A stretch of 39,879 nt of DNA from Formivibrio sp. (GTDB lineage: Bacteria; Pseudomonadota; Gammaproteobacteria; Burkholderiales; Chitinibacteraceae). Where the stretch lies: positions 1-39,879 of the forward strand of contig JARLJJ010000669.1 in the NCBI GenBank assembly GCA_031291275.1, read 5' to 3'. A program made the position numbers and the translations under genes. The notes beneath the pieces were generated by a model that saw only the letters and a list, made by a program, of their open reading frames with translations, made no database searches and was not told the DNA's origin. Every line of letters starts with the position of its first letter. Within the stretch, counting starts at the first letter, position 1. Positions 18,328-26,413 of the stretch are shown one piece after another.

Positions 18328-19530
18328 ATGTCCCCCAAGAAAATTCTTCACGTTATCGCATCAGTTGATCCTGCGACTGGAGGGATAATTGAAGGAGTTC
18401 TTCAACAGCAAAATGCGATGAAGGCGACGGGGCAGGCAGAGTGCGAAGTTGTTTCGTTGGATCGACCAGGGGCACCTTACCTAAGAGACTTCCCCATAAA
18501 AGTTCATGCCCAAGGTGAATATGCCGATGGGAAGTCCACATGGGCGAGTCCCCTTGCGCACTATGGCTATACGGCGAAGCTTATCCCGTGGCTCCGTACG
18601 TACGCACACGAATACGATGCGGTGATTGTCGACGGATTATGGAACTACGCGTCCCTCGCGGCATCGGTCGTATTGCGGAACAGGAAGGTGCCATATTTCG
18701 TTTTCACGCACGGTATGCTGGACCCTTGGTTTCGTCGGCAAAGCCGTCTGAAGCACCTGGGAAAACAAATGTCGTGGCTTTTGTTCGAAGGGCCGCTGCT
18801 GGCAAATGCGGAAATGGTCCTGTTTACGACAGAGGCTGAACGCAAGAGTGCAAGGGGCCAGTTTTGGGGCGCATCCTATAAAGAACACGTGATTGGCTTT
18901 GGAACAGGCGCACCACCTCCCGCCAGCCCAGCGCAGGAGCTGGCATTTCGAAAGATGCTTCCAGCCCTAGGTTCCAGGCCGTTTCTGCTATTTCTGAGCC
19001 GCATCCATCCTAAGAAGGGGTGCGATCTCCTTATCGATGCCTTTTCGAAGGTGGCGGGAAGGTTTCCCGATCTCGACCTGGTGATAGCCGGGCCTGATCA
19101 GGTGGGCATTCAAGGAGAACTTCTTGCACAAGCGGCGGCGCTGGGGCTCGGCCAGCGCATTCATTGGCCCGGCATGCTGTCGGGCGACGCCAAGTGGGGC
19201 GCCTACCGCGCTGCGAAGGCCTTTATTCTGCCTTCCCACCAAGAGAACTTTGGGGTGGTTGTTGCGGAAGCCTTGGCGTGCGACACGCCCGTGCTCATCT
19301 CCAACAAGATCAATATAGCGGACAAAGTGGAATTAAGCGGCGGAGGCCTGGTGGAAGAAGACAATCTCTCCGGGACCACAAATCTCATGCTGCGCTTTCT
19401 CTCTTTAAGTGAAGAGGTGCAGCAGATAATGCGCCACCAAGCTGGTCTGTGCTTCGAAACAAATTTTGAGGTTACGGGTTTTAGTCAAAGATTGGTGCAA
19501 CTCGTATTGGCGGCTCGGAGCCCCAAATGA
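18328..19530 (+). CDS. GT4 glycosyltransferase
   Basis: A 400-residue GT-B enzyme. N-terminal KILHVIASVDPATGGIIEGVL (from about residue 4) has the Gly-rich acceptor-side loop. Then DAVIVDGLWNYAS, YFVFTHGMLDPWFRR, and the domain-2 opening FLLFLSRIHPKKGCDLLIDAF, DLVIAGPD, HWPGMLSG, and FILPSHQENFGVVVAEALACDTP. The ENFGVVVAEALAC string is the GT4 donor-site signature. The gene ends with ATGA shared with the start of the acetyltransferase gene (19527), a translational-coupling arrangement. Resembles glycosyltransferases that sit next to WcaF-type acetyltransferases in many EPS loci. Confidence 0.91.
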   Translation: MSPKKILHVIASVDPATGGIIEGVLQQQNAMKATGQAECEVVSLDRPGAPYLRDFPIKVHAQGEYADGKSTWASPLAHYGYTAKLIPWLRTYAHEYDAVIVDGLWNYASLAASVVLRNRKVPYFVFTHGMLDPWFRRQSRLKHLGKQMSWLLFEGPLLANAEMVLFTTEAERKSARGQFWGASYKEHVIGFGTGAPPPASPAQELAFRKMLPALGSRPFLLFLSRIHPKKGCDLLIDAFSKVAGRFPDLDLVIAGPDQVGIQGELLAQAAALGLGQRIHWPGMLSGDAKWGAYRAAKAFILPSHQENFGVVVAEALACDTPVLISNKINIADKVELSGGGLVEEDNLSGTTNLMLRFLSLSEEVQQIMRHQAGLCFETNFEVTGFSQRLVQLVLAARSPK

Positions 19531-20114
19531 AGATCCTGGACCATGCCATAACAAATCCGCGCGAAGGGGGGGCAACGTTTTCGTTGAGCAATCGCCTGGA
19601 GCGCGCACTTTGGAGGGTGGTATGGCAGGCGTTTGGGTCTTGGACGCCGATACCCTTATTTCGATGGCGCCGAGCGTTGGCACGCCTATTCGGCGCGCGC
19701 ATTGCAGCGAGTGCGAAGATTTATCCTGGTGTGCAGATTTGGTACCCGCGTAACCTCGAAATGCAGGAAAAGTCTTGTCTCGGGCCGGGCGTGATCTGTT
19801 ATACAATGGCGAGCATCGTATTGGAGCCTTATGCTTTGGTCTCCCAGCGCGCCCATATTTGCTGCGGTACGCACGACGTCGACGACCTCCATTTCACACT
19901 CAAGGCTAAGCCCATCCGGATCGGTGCGCAGGCATGGGTGGCCGCAGAGGCATTCGTCGGACCTGGAGTGACCATTGGCGATGGTGCCGTTTTAGGCGCG
20001 CGCGCGGTTGCATTTGCTAATTTGGAACCTTGGACGATCTACGTCGGCAATCCGGCCAAAAAGTTGCGGGCAAGGAACAACATCACTGGAGTGGCTGGTC
20101 GTGAGCGTGGATAA
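19527..20114 (+). CDS. WcaF-like acetyltransferase (left-handed beta-helix)
   Basis: A 195-residue hexapeptide-repeat acyltransferase predicted to O-acetylate a sugar of the repeat unit using acetyl-CoA. Seen: an N-terminal helical segment with LERALWRVVWQAFGSWTP, a run of hexapeptide-like turns (IAASAKIYPGVQIWYP, IVLEPYALVSQRAHICCGTHDVDD), the usual catalytic His in CCGTHD, then a C-terminal beta-helix with WVAAEAFVGPGVTIGDGAVLGARAVAF and WTIYVGNPAKKL. The architecture is that of proteins annotated as putative colanic acid biosynthesis acetyltransferase WcaF. The start overlaps the preceding GT4 stop by 4 bp, and the next gene starts before this one ends. Confidence 0.9.
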   Translation: MKILDHAITNPREGGATFSLSNRLERALWRVVWQAFGSWTPIPLFRWRRALARLFGARIAASAKIYPGVQIWYPRNLEMQEKSCLGPGVICYTMASIVLEPYALVSQRAHICCGTHDVDDLHFTLKAKPIRIGAQAWVAAEAFVGPGVTIGDGAVLGARAVAFANLEPWTIYVGNPAKKLRARNNITGVAGRERG

Positions 20115-20964
20115 GAAAAACCTGTCAATTATCATCATGACCCACGATTCAGCGCACGTTATAGAACGCACACTTCGTGCTGCGTTTCGTGTATCGGATG
20201 ACGTGCATGTGATCGACTCGTTCAGCGAAGATAATACGGTCGAGGTCTGCCGCTTAGCAGGATGCCATGTTGTGTCGCGCGCATTTAATGGTTACGCGGA
20301 TCAGCGCAACTGGTCCGTGGATAATTTGCCGCTGCGCTACAGCTGGCAGATGCATTTGGACGCGGACGAAGAGTTGGAGGATGAGCTTATTGGCCTCATC
20401 AATGCCGTGCCCTTCGAAAACGCGCCCTGCGATGGTTACATTATTGGCCGCAAGGTTGTCTTTATGGGACGCGTATTGCGTCACGGTAGTGTCGCAAAAA
20501 CCTGGCACTGCCGTATCTTCCGCAACGGATTTGGCCGTTGCGAAGATCGTCTCTATGACAACCATTTTGTATGCAGGGGGTCGGTAAAGGTCTTAAAGGG
20601 CTATGTTCTCGACCATCAAGACAACACGATTTCAGAGTGGACGGCACGCCACAATTACTGGTCCGATGTCGAAGTGCGAGAAATCGTCTCGAATGTTCCG
20701 TCCAAGGATCGCCAATATACGGTTGCCGCCAATGTCGGAGGAAATCCGATCGAGAGGAAACGCTTTTTCAAGGCGAAGTACTATTCTTTGCCGCTTTTCT
20801 TTCGCGTATTTGCCTATTTTTTCTACCGATACGTCATCCGGCTGGGGTTTCTGGACGGCGTTGAAGGGATGATCTATCATATCCTTCAGGGGTTCTGGTT
20901 CCGGTTTTTGGTGGACGCGAAAATCTATGAAGCGCGTCGGCGCATGCGTGTGAGCAAAAGCTGA
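20101..20964 (+). CDS. GT2 glycosyltransferase (WaaE/KdtX-like)
   Basis: A 287-residue GT-A enzyme. Seen: LSIIIMTHDSAHVIERTL (N-terminal strand and nucleotide site), VHVIDSFSEDNTVEVC, FNGYADQRNW, and the metal-binding WQMHLDADEEL, where DAD is the DxD motif, followed by RIFRNGFGRCEDRLYDN. This layout matches the WaaE/KdtX-like GT2 branch used for LPS core and exopolysaccharide sugars. The GTG at 20101 is the best start because GGAG (20088-20091) lies nine bases upstream; it overlaps the WcaF-like gene by 14 bp. The C-terminus is hydrophobic and basic (SLPLFFRVFAYFFYRYV), suggesting membrane contact. Confidence 0.89.
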   Translation: MSVDKKNLSIIIMTHDSAHVIERTLRAAFRVSDDVHVIDSFSEDNTVEVCRLAGCHVVSRAFNGYADQRNWSVDNLPLRYSWQMHLDADEELEDELIGLINAVPFENAPCDGYIIGRKVVFMGRVLRHGSVAKTWHCRIFRNGFGRCEDRLYDNHFVCRGSVKVLKGYVLDHQDNTISEWTARHNYWSDVEVREIVSNVPSKDRQYTVAANVGGNPIERKRFFKAKYYSLPLFFRVFAYFFYRYVIRLGFLDGVEGMIYHILQGFWFRFLVDAKIYEARRRMRVSKS

Positions 20965-21008
20965 GGCAGAGCGATGACGGTATCTAACCGAGGGGGATAT
21001 CAGCCGAG

Positions 21009-21797
21009 ATGAAAGTAGTAATTTTGTGCGGTGGCATGGGGACCCGCATTCGCGACGTTTCCCGTGAGGTCCCCAAGCCGATGATCCCGATTGGGACCAA
21101 CCCCATCTTGTGGCACATCATGCAGAGTTACAGTCATGCGGGCTACAAAGAGTTCGTCCTTTGTCTCGGATATCGCAGTGACGTCGTCAAAGAGTTCTTT
21201 CTGAATTACACCACCAATACGCGCGATGTGACGCTGCGCCTTGGCCGCAATTCGGCGGTCGAAATTGTGGAGTCGGACCAGTGTGAAGCGGAGGGGTGGT
21301 CCGTGACACTCTCTGAGACTGGCCTACACACAATGACGGGTGGGCGTATCCGGCATATTGAGCGTTATGTGGCGAGTGATGAATACTTCATGCTCACCTA
21401 TGGCGACGGCGTCAGCGATGTCGATATCGGCGCGCTGGTAAAATTCCACAAATCGCACGGAAAGCTTTTGACCGTAACGGGGGTTCGTCCGCCTGGACGT
21501 TTTGGCGAACTCTCTGTCGTAAACGGTACTGAAGTGGTGGCCTTTAATGAAAAGCCGCAAATGAGCGGGGGGCTTATTTCCGGCGGCTATTTTGTTTGTT
21601 CTCGCGACGTCTTTCGGTACTTGAGAGACGGTGACGAGAGTTTGGTATTCGAGAATGCGCCGCTTAGCCGTTTGGCTGCTGACGGGGAAGTTCGTGTGTT
21701 CGAACACTCCGGCTTTTGGCATCCAATGGACACCTATCGTGACTATGTCTATCTGAACGAATTGTGGGAGAAGGGAAGGGCTCCTTGGAAACCATGA
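21009..21797 (+). CDS. rfbF: Glucose-1-phosphate cytidylyltransferase
   Basis: Makes CDP-glucose from glucose-1-phosphate and CTP, the entry step of CDP-deoxyhexose pathways. Seen: VVILCGGMGTRIRD (about 3-16) with the nucleotidyltransferase GGxGTR signature, EVPKPMIPIG, LCLGYRSDVVKEFFLNY, YFMLTYGDGVSDVDIGALV, where GDG is the metal and sugar-phosphate site, and GGYFVCSRDVFRYL. At 262 residues it is close to the usual family length. Its stop is shared with the start of rfbG (ATGA at 21794-21797). The pair rfbF-rfbG is diagnostic for CDP-4-keto-6-deoxyglucose synthesis. Confidence 0.95.
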   Translation: MKVVILCGGMGTRIRDVSREVPKPMIPIGTNPILWHIMQSYSHAGYKEFVLCLGYRSDVVKEFFLNYTTNTRDVTLRLGRNSAVEIVESDQCEAEGWSVTLSETGLHTMTGGRIRHIERYVASDEYFMLTYGDGVSDVDIGALVKFHKSHGKLLTVTGVRPPGRFGELSVVNGTEVVAFNEKPQMSGGLISGGYFVCSRDVFRYLRDGDESLVFENAPLSRLAADGEVRVFEHSGFWHPMDTYRDYVYLNELWEKGRAPWKP

Positions 21798-22888
21798 GCA
21801 CAGCGGGTCATATGTTGGGTGAGAAATACTCCCGCTTTGCCGGACGTCGAGTTTTCGTGACGGGGCATACTGGCTTCAAGGGATCGTGGCTGACGTTTTG
21901 GTTGAGCCAGCTTGGTGCACAGGTCAGCGGTTATGCATTGGCGCCCACTGATGATGAGGCCTTGTTCACGGAACTGGGCGTTGCTGACGAGATTGATCAT
22001 CATGTCGGCGACATTCGTGATTTGGACACTTTGCGCTCAGCGCTTACCTCTGCGGAGCCGGAGATCGTTTTTCATCTTGCTGCCCAACCGTTGGTGCGAC
22101 GCTCCTATGATGACCCGCTTGAAACATTCACGACGAATGTGACGGGTGGTGCCAACCTTCTTGAGGCCGTGCGGCATGCGCCGTCGGTGAAGGCCCTGGT
22201 CTTCATTACCTCGGATAAATGCTACGAGAACAAAGAATGGGTATGGGGCTACCGCGAAACCGATGAACTCGGCGGCAAGGATCCCTATAGCGCGTCCAAA
22301 GCTGCAGCGGAGATCGTGTTCCGCTCCTATGGCCTGTCCTATTTCTCGCAACGCAAGAATTTTGGTTACGCTACGACGCGCGCGGGCAACGTCATCGGCG
22401 GCGGCGATTGGTCCGCAGATAGGTTAGTGCCCGATTGCATTCGCGCTCTTCGAGGCCATAAGCCGATCATCATCCGCAACCCGCGTTCTACCAGGCCATG
22501 GCAATTGGTGCTGGAACCTCTGGCCGGTTATATGGATCTCGCACTTCAGCTGTTGGATGACCCCAAAGGTTTCTCTGGAGCTTGGAATTTTGGCCCCTCA
22601 GGTCAGAATTTTCTCAACGTCGAACAGGTTGCGAGCTGTATTATTCAAAATTGGGGAAGCGGTGCCATTCGTAGGGAGATCGATCCTAACGCTGCGCACG
22701 AGGCGAACCTGTTGCATTTGTCTATCGATAAGGCTGTGTCGCAGCTTGGGTGGCGTCCGAGATATACGGGACTCGAAGCCACGGAGATTACGACGAAATG
22801 GTATAAGCGCCGGACGGAGGGGGAAGGCGCGCGTGCGATTACGTTGGCCCAGATTAGAGACTTTGTTGCGGCGATGGAGAGAGCATGA
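21794..22888 (+). CDS. rfbG: CDP-glucose 4,6-dehydratase
   Basis: An extended SDR of 364 residues that turns CDP-glucose into CDP-4-keto-6-deoxy-D-glucose. Seen: FVTGHTGFKGSWL (about 21-33), the distinctive RfbG form of the glycine motif; HLAAQPLVRRSYDDP; FITSDKCYEN, where RfbG has SDKCY in place of STDEVY; DPYSASKAAAE with the catalytic Tyr-x3-Lys; RAGNVIGGGDWSADRLVPD; and RPWQLVLEPLAGYM. All are diagnostic. I chose the ATG at 21794 inside the ATGA overlap with rfbF; the frame is open upstream to 21764. The next gene starts at 22885 with another ATGA overlap, so three genes are translationally coupled. Confidence 0.95.
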   Translation: MSTAGHMLGEKYSRFAGRRVFVTGHTGFKGSWLTFWLSQLGAQVSGYALAPTDDEALFTELGVADEIDHHVGDIRDLDTLRSALTSAEPEIVFHLAAQPLVRRSYDDPLETFTTNVTGGANLLEAVRHAPSVKALVFITSDKCYENKEWVWGYRETDELGGKDPYSASKAAAEIVFRSYGLSYFSQRKNFGYATTRAGNVIGGGDWSADRLVPDCIRALRGHKPIIIRNPRSTRPWQLVLEPLAGYMDLALQLLDDPKGFSGAWNFGPSGQNFLNVEQVASCIIQNWGSGAIRREIDPNAAHEANLLHLSIDKAVSQLGWRPRYTGLEATEITTKWYKRRTEGEGARAITLAQIRDFVAAMERA

Positions 22889-23334
22889 TTAGCGGCGTCC
22901 AAATCATCCCGTTACGGCAGATTGTCGATGAGCGCGGGAAAATAATGCATATGCTGCGCGCGGATGCTGATCATTTTGTGTCATTCGGCGAGATCTATTT
23001 TTCGTGCGTTAATCCTGGGGCGATCAAGGCGTGGCATATACACAAAATCATGACCTTGAATTATGCGGTGCCATTCGGGCAGATAAAATTCGTTCTCTAC
23101 GATGATCGGGAAGACAGCCCCACTCGTGGAGAAATCCAAGAGATATTTCTTGGCCCAGACAGCTATAATCTCGTCGTCGTTCCGCCACTAGTGTGGAATG
23201 GCTTCAAGGGTATCGGAACAACGCCGGCCCTAATCGCCAATTGTGCCAGTATCCCCCATAATGCAGGAGAGATTGAGCGCAAGAATCCCTTCGATCCGTC
23301 CATACCATACGATTGGGCGCTGCGGCACGGATAG
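22885..23334 (+). CDS. RmlC-like 4-keto-6-deoxysugar epimerase (cupin)
   Basis: A 149-residue cupin of the dTDP-4-dehydrorhamnose 3,5-epimerase family, in the short form often found after rfbFG. Seen: IIPLRQIVDERGKIMHMLRAD (about 5-25), FGEIYFSCVNPGAIKAWHIHKIMTLNYAV with the His-x-His site, KFVLYDDREDSPT, VVVPPLVWNGFKGIG, and NPFDPSIPYDW at the C-terminus. The substrate is probably CDP-4-keto-6-deoxyglucose, given the coupled rfbF and rfbG, with C3 and/or C5 epimerised before reduction by the next gene. Whether one or both carbons are epimerised cannot be seen. Confidence 0.83.
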   Translation: MISGVQIIPLRQIVDERGKIMHMLRADADHFVSFGEIYFSCVNPGAIKAWHIHKIMTLNYAVPFGQIKFVLYDDREDSPTRGEIQEIFLGPDSYNLVVVPPLVWNGFKGIGTTPALIANCASIPHNAGEIERKNPFDPSIPYDWALRHG

Positions 23335-23338
23335 GCGA

Positions 23339-24322
23339 ATGGGACAGTCGGTTTTTATCACGGGGGCGCGCGGCTACTTAGGTGGTCGCTTGGTAAAGGG
23401 CTTGGCCGCCAAAGGCGATGTTCAGCTGACAGGTGGTACTCGCGAGCGACAGCCGATAGTGCCTCTGGGATGGCCCGCGGAATGCGACTTGGTTTATTTG
23501 GACCCGCTGGCGCAGAGCGAAGATGAGATCGCACGAACGGTCCGTGGCAGCGATGTCATCATTCACTTAGCAGCTCCAAACGAAATTCTCAGTGCTCAAA
23601 AGCCCGTTGAAGCGCTGATGGCCGGAGGTGTTGCAAGCCTCAAGCTTTTGCGCGCGGCCCAGGCCGCAGGATGCGGGCGCTTTATTTTTCTCTCGACGAT
23701 CCATGTTTATGGCAGCCCGCTTAAAGGCCGGATTTGTGAGACAGACGCTGCAAAGCCTCTGCATCCATACGCAATCACACATCGTACGGCGGAAGATTAT
23801 GTTCTGGCAGCGATGGCCAAAAGGGAGATAGAGGGGATCGTTCTGCGGCTTTCCAACGGCATCGGGGCGCCAGCTTGGGCCAGCGTGGACCGCTGGAGTC
23901 TGATTGGCAACGACCTTTGCCGTCAGGCTGTCGTCGACAATCACATCGTACTTCGGTCCAGCGGTCTTCAGTACAGGGATTTTATTACCCTGCATGATTT
24001 CGTTGAAGCTTTGATACTTATGACTCGTGCCCCGCGCGAAGTCCTTGGAGATGGGTTGTTCAATTTGGGTGGAAGCCTGCCTCTGCGTATGATTGACGTC
24101 GCAGAACTGATCGCGCGGCGTGCTTCGCTTATGTTGGGCAAGGACATTGTTGTGCAGCGAGAAGCGCCTGCAATAGGCGAAGAGCATCCAACAATCGATT
24201 ATAGCATTGATCGCATTTCTGCGGCTGGTTTCGTGCCATCTTCACACGAATGTTTGGTGCGTGAGGTCGACGCCACGCTTGCCCTCTGCTGTAGCGCCAG
24301 TCGATCAAGTATGGTTTCGTGA
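23339..24322 (+). CDS. SDR-family NDP-sugar reductase/epimerase of the CDP-6-deoxyhexose module
   Basis: An extended SDR of 327 residues, likely the last step (4-keto reduction) of the CDP-sugar pathway begun by rfbF-rfbG. Seen: VFITGARGYLGGRLV (about 5-19), DVIIHLAAPNE, RFIFLSTIHVYGSP, and then PYAITHRTAED, where the catalytic Tyr (residue 144) is followed four residues on by His-148 and not the usual Lys. RLSNGIGAP and YRDFITLHDFVEALI follow. The ATG at 23339 lies four bases after the epimerase stop; the open frame continues upstream inside that gene but is not part of the fold. The final sugar cannot be named from sequence. Confidence 0.8.
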   Translation: MGQSVFITGARGYLGGRLVKGLAAKGDVQLTGGTRERQPIVPLGWPAECDLVYLDPLAQSEDEIARTVRGSDVIIHLAAPNEILSAQKPVEALMAGGVASLKLLRAAQAAGCGRFIFLSTIHVYGSPLKGRICETDAAKPLHPYAITHRTAEDYVLAAMAKREIEGIVLRLSNGIGAPAWASVDRWSLIGNDLCRQAVVDNHIVLRSSGLQYRDFITLHDFVEALILMTRAPREVLGDGLFNLGGSLPLRMIDVAELIARRASLMLGKDIVVQREAPAIGEEHPTIDYSIDRISAAGFVPSSHECLVREVDATLALCCSASRSSMVS

Positions 24323-24410
24323 GTGTTAGGGGGCCGCGGCTGCCATTCTTGCGATACGAATAGTATAAATAGGAAAGTGACGTTCAGGTGTTTCTGGATG
24401 CTCACAACAG

Positions 24411-25397
24411 GTGAGGCGACTTTTGGACAGGGTGGAGTTTCGGCCGTTCCTATTGAATTTGAGGCGATCCCGGAAGCTGTTTTTCGTCATCGCGACGTTG
24501 TCTGTTGTCGCCACGATTTGTATCTATTCGCAGCTAAAACCTCAGTATACGGCTTTCGCCGTCATCGGCCCGCCCAATACGTCATTGGCAAACGTTTTGG
24601 CGGCGAGGCCCGCCAGCCTAATCGATATATCCACTCCAAACGCACTTCGATACCTGCTTGACGCGTCATCTTCTGGCCCCGAAAAAAATAGCCCTTATCG
24701 CGAATATTTGAGTTTGTTTAGCTCTGCGAGACTTGCCAAAGATTTGGCCGAAAAGCACCTCTTGCCGAAGGACGTGGACAAGGAGCTGCAGGGTACCGAT
24801 GGTCCCCTTGGTTACATCGAGACAGAGGTGCGCGAGCTATTGGGATTTCCCAAAAAGGAAGTGTCGGCGACTGACCGTATGCTGGCTTTTCTCAAAGCGC
24901 ATTTGAAAGTGGCGAGTTCCGATAGCGGGATTATTGCTGTCTTAGATCCGATGATAAATCGATCGAGCTATCCGATGATCAGTTTCGACTACGGCGATCA
25001 GAAGCATGCCGTAGAGATTCTTAGAATAATACTGCATGAAGCGGACCAGCTTGTCCGAGAAAACACCCGAAGCAATATATCGGCCCGATTGGTGTATATC
25101 GATGGGAAACTCAGCCACGTAACCACGACAGACCAGAAGCGGGTTATAACCAATCTTCTTTCCGCGGAAGAGCAATTCAATATGATTGTTTCTGCTGACC
25201 CGCGCTATGCATCAAATGTTTTGGATGTACCGCATGCTGACCATTATCGGACATGGCCCTTTGGCTTAGGCTATTACCTCTCGATTGCTATCGTCTTTTC
25301 AGTGATGCTCTGGTTCACCATAGTTTTTTTTGGGATGTCGTTCGGCACTCTCAAGTTTCTGTCGCGACTGTCTGATAGTGAAATCGCTAGCGATTGA
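24411..25397 (+). CDS. Wzz-like polysaccharide co-polymerase 2, paralogue of the 17301-18269 protein
   Basis: A 328-residue membrane protein with TM1 at about 23-41 (LFFVIATLSVVATICIY), a periplasmic domain, and TM2 at about 286-308 (YYLSIAIVFSVMLWFTIVFF). There is no kinase domain. Segments parallel to the first copy: FAVIGPPNTSLANVL, PYREYLSLFSSARLAKDLAE, FDYGDQKHAVEIL, LHEADQLVRENTRSNISARLVYI, SADPRYASNVLD. The Pro-rich motif before TM2 is weak here (LDVPHADHYRTWP). Start is the GTG at 24411; a GTG at 24432 is an alternative and no strong ribosome-binding site decides. It ends the plus-strand block and converges with the GT2 gene. Confidence 0.78.
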   Translation: MRRLLDRVEFRPFLLNLRRSRKLFFVIATLSVVATICIYSQLKPQYTAFAVIGPPNTSLANVLAARPASLIDISTPNALRYLLDASSSGPEKNSPYREYLSLFSSARLAKDLAEKHLLPKDVDKELQGTDGPLGYIETEVRELLGFPKKEVSATDRMLAFLKAHLKVASSDSGIIAVLDPMINRSSYPMISFDYGDQKHAVEILRIILHEADQLVRENTRSNISARLVYIDGKLSHVTTTDQKRVITNLLSAEEQFNMIVSADPRYASNVLDVPHADHYRTWPFGLGYYLSIAIVFSVMLWFTIVFFGMSFGTLKFLSRLSDSEIASD

Positions 25398-25494
25398 CCT
25401 TTTGGGTAGTGAATTCCGCCTGCCAGACGGTTCGCGGCAAGGCATTTTCTAGAGTCGTCTTCGAGAGCCTTGGATGTTGCGGCCGAATTCTCTG

Positions 25495-26322
25495 CTATTT
25501 GAGCAGTCTAGCCGAGATGAGTACATTCTTTATAGCATACCAGGCCGAACGAAATGTCCGCCACGCGGTGCCGCCACTGGTCATGCCTAGACCGAGGGCC
25601 GCTGCGCGTAGCCAGTTGTCCAATTTGTAGCGAAACTTCGCTGTTCGATGGCTGACGTCGATCCCTGAATTTATGAAATATGGCATTTCCACCGCCGACA
25701 TGAACGCAATGTGGAACTTGTCCTGCGCGTCGAAGCGGTCGGAATAGTCCTGCTCTGAATCCTCCATTGGGCATCCCTCCTTATACGGGCCCAATATCGA
25801 TGGATCGAAAATTGTCGAGCGACGCAAGTGGGGAGGGTCGGAGTACACCGGTTTTGCAGGGTCGTATTGACGGCCTTTGTGATCACAGACGAAATAGTCA
25901 ATGTCGCCAACCGACCTGACTTCTAATGGAAACCACTCCGGATTGCCGCCTGCAAAACGGATAATCCCGACATCCTCATCAGCATCCAAGACCCGAATTG
26001 CCTTTTCGACGATCCCCTCGAACGCTGCCGTTGCCGTCCAGTCGTCCTGCACCATGAGAATATAGCGCCCGGAACAAGCCGCCAGGCCATTGTTGTTGTT
26101 GGCACCAAGGCCACTATTTTTGTCCGGAAGAACAAAGCGGTCGAAGGGCATGCCCGCAATGTAATCTCGAATTTCTTTCGGGCTGCCATCGTCGGCTACG
26201 ACGTATTCGCAATCGATATTGCCGAGGTGACGCTTCAGAGCGTTAAAGCTTTTTTCGAGGACTTGCGGTCGCTTGTAAGTAATGAACAGAACCGACAACA
26301 AGGGGGCAGTGGACTTTTTCAT
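25495..26322 (-). CDS. GT2 glycosyltransferase
   Basis: A 275-residue GT-A enzyme. Seen: LSVLFITYKRPQVLEKSFNAL (about 9-29), YVVADDGSPKEIRDYI (about 40-55), NSGLGANNNNGLAACSGRYILMVQDDW (within about 69-96). ADDG and the later QDDW correspond to the nucleotide-binding acidic residues and the DxD-like metal site. The C-terminal part has GIDVSHRTAKFRYKLDNWLR. Start ATG at 26322. It is the most promoter-distal gene of a minus-strand series and lies 91 bp downstream of the acyltransferase gene. Donor unknown. Confidence 0.87.
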   Translation of the reverse strand: MKKSTAPLLSVLFITYKRPQVLEKSFNALKRHLGNIDCEYVVADDGSPKEIRDYIAGMPFDRFVLPDKNSGLGANNNNGLAACSGRYILMVQDDWTATAAFEGIVEKAIRVLDADEDVGIIRFAGGNPEWFPLEVRSVGDIDYFVCDHKGRQYDPAKPVYSDPPHLRRSTIFDPSILGPYKEGCPMEDSEQDYSDRFDAQDKFHIAFMSAVEMPYFINSGIDVSHRTAKFRYKLDNWLRAAALGLGMTSGGTAWRTFRSAWYAIKNVLISARLLK

Positions 26323-26413
26323 TTCGTGACTGCTTTTACCTAAATAGTAGCGCTATCCGCGATCTTACGCGGTGGCGCGATCCAGTTTCAAACCCTTGCA
26401 TTTCTCTCCCTCA

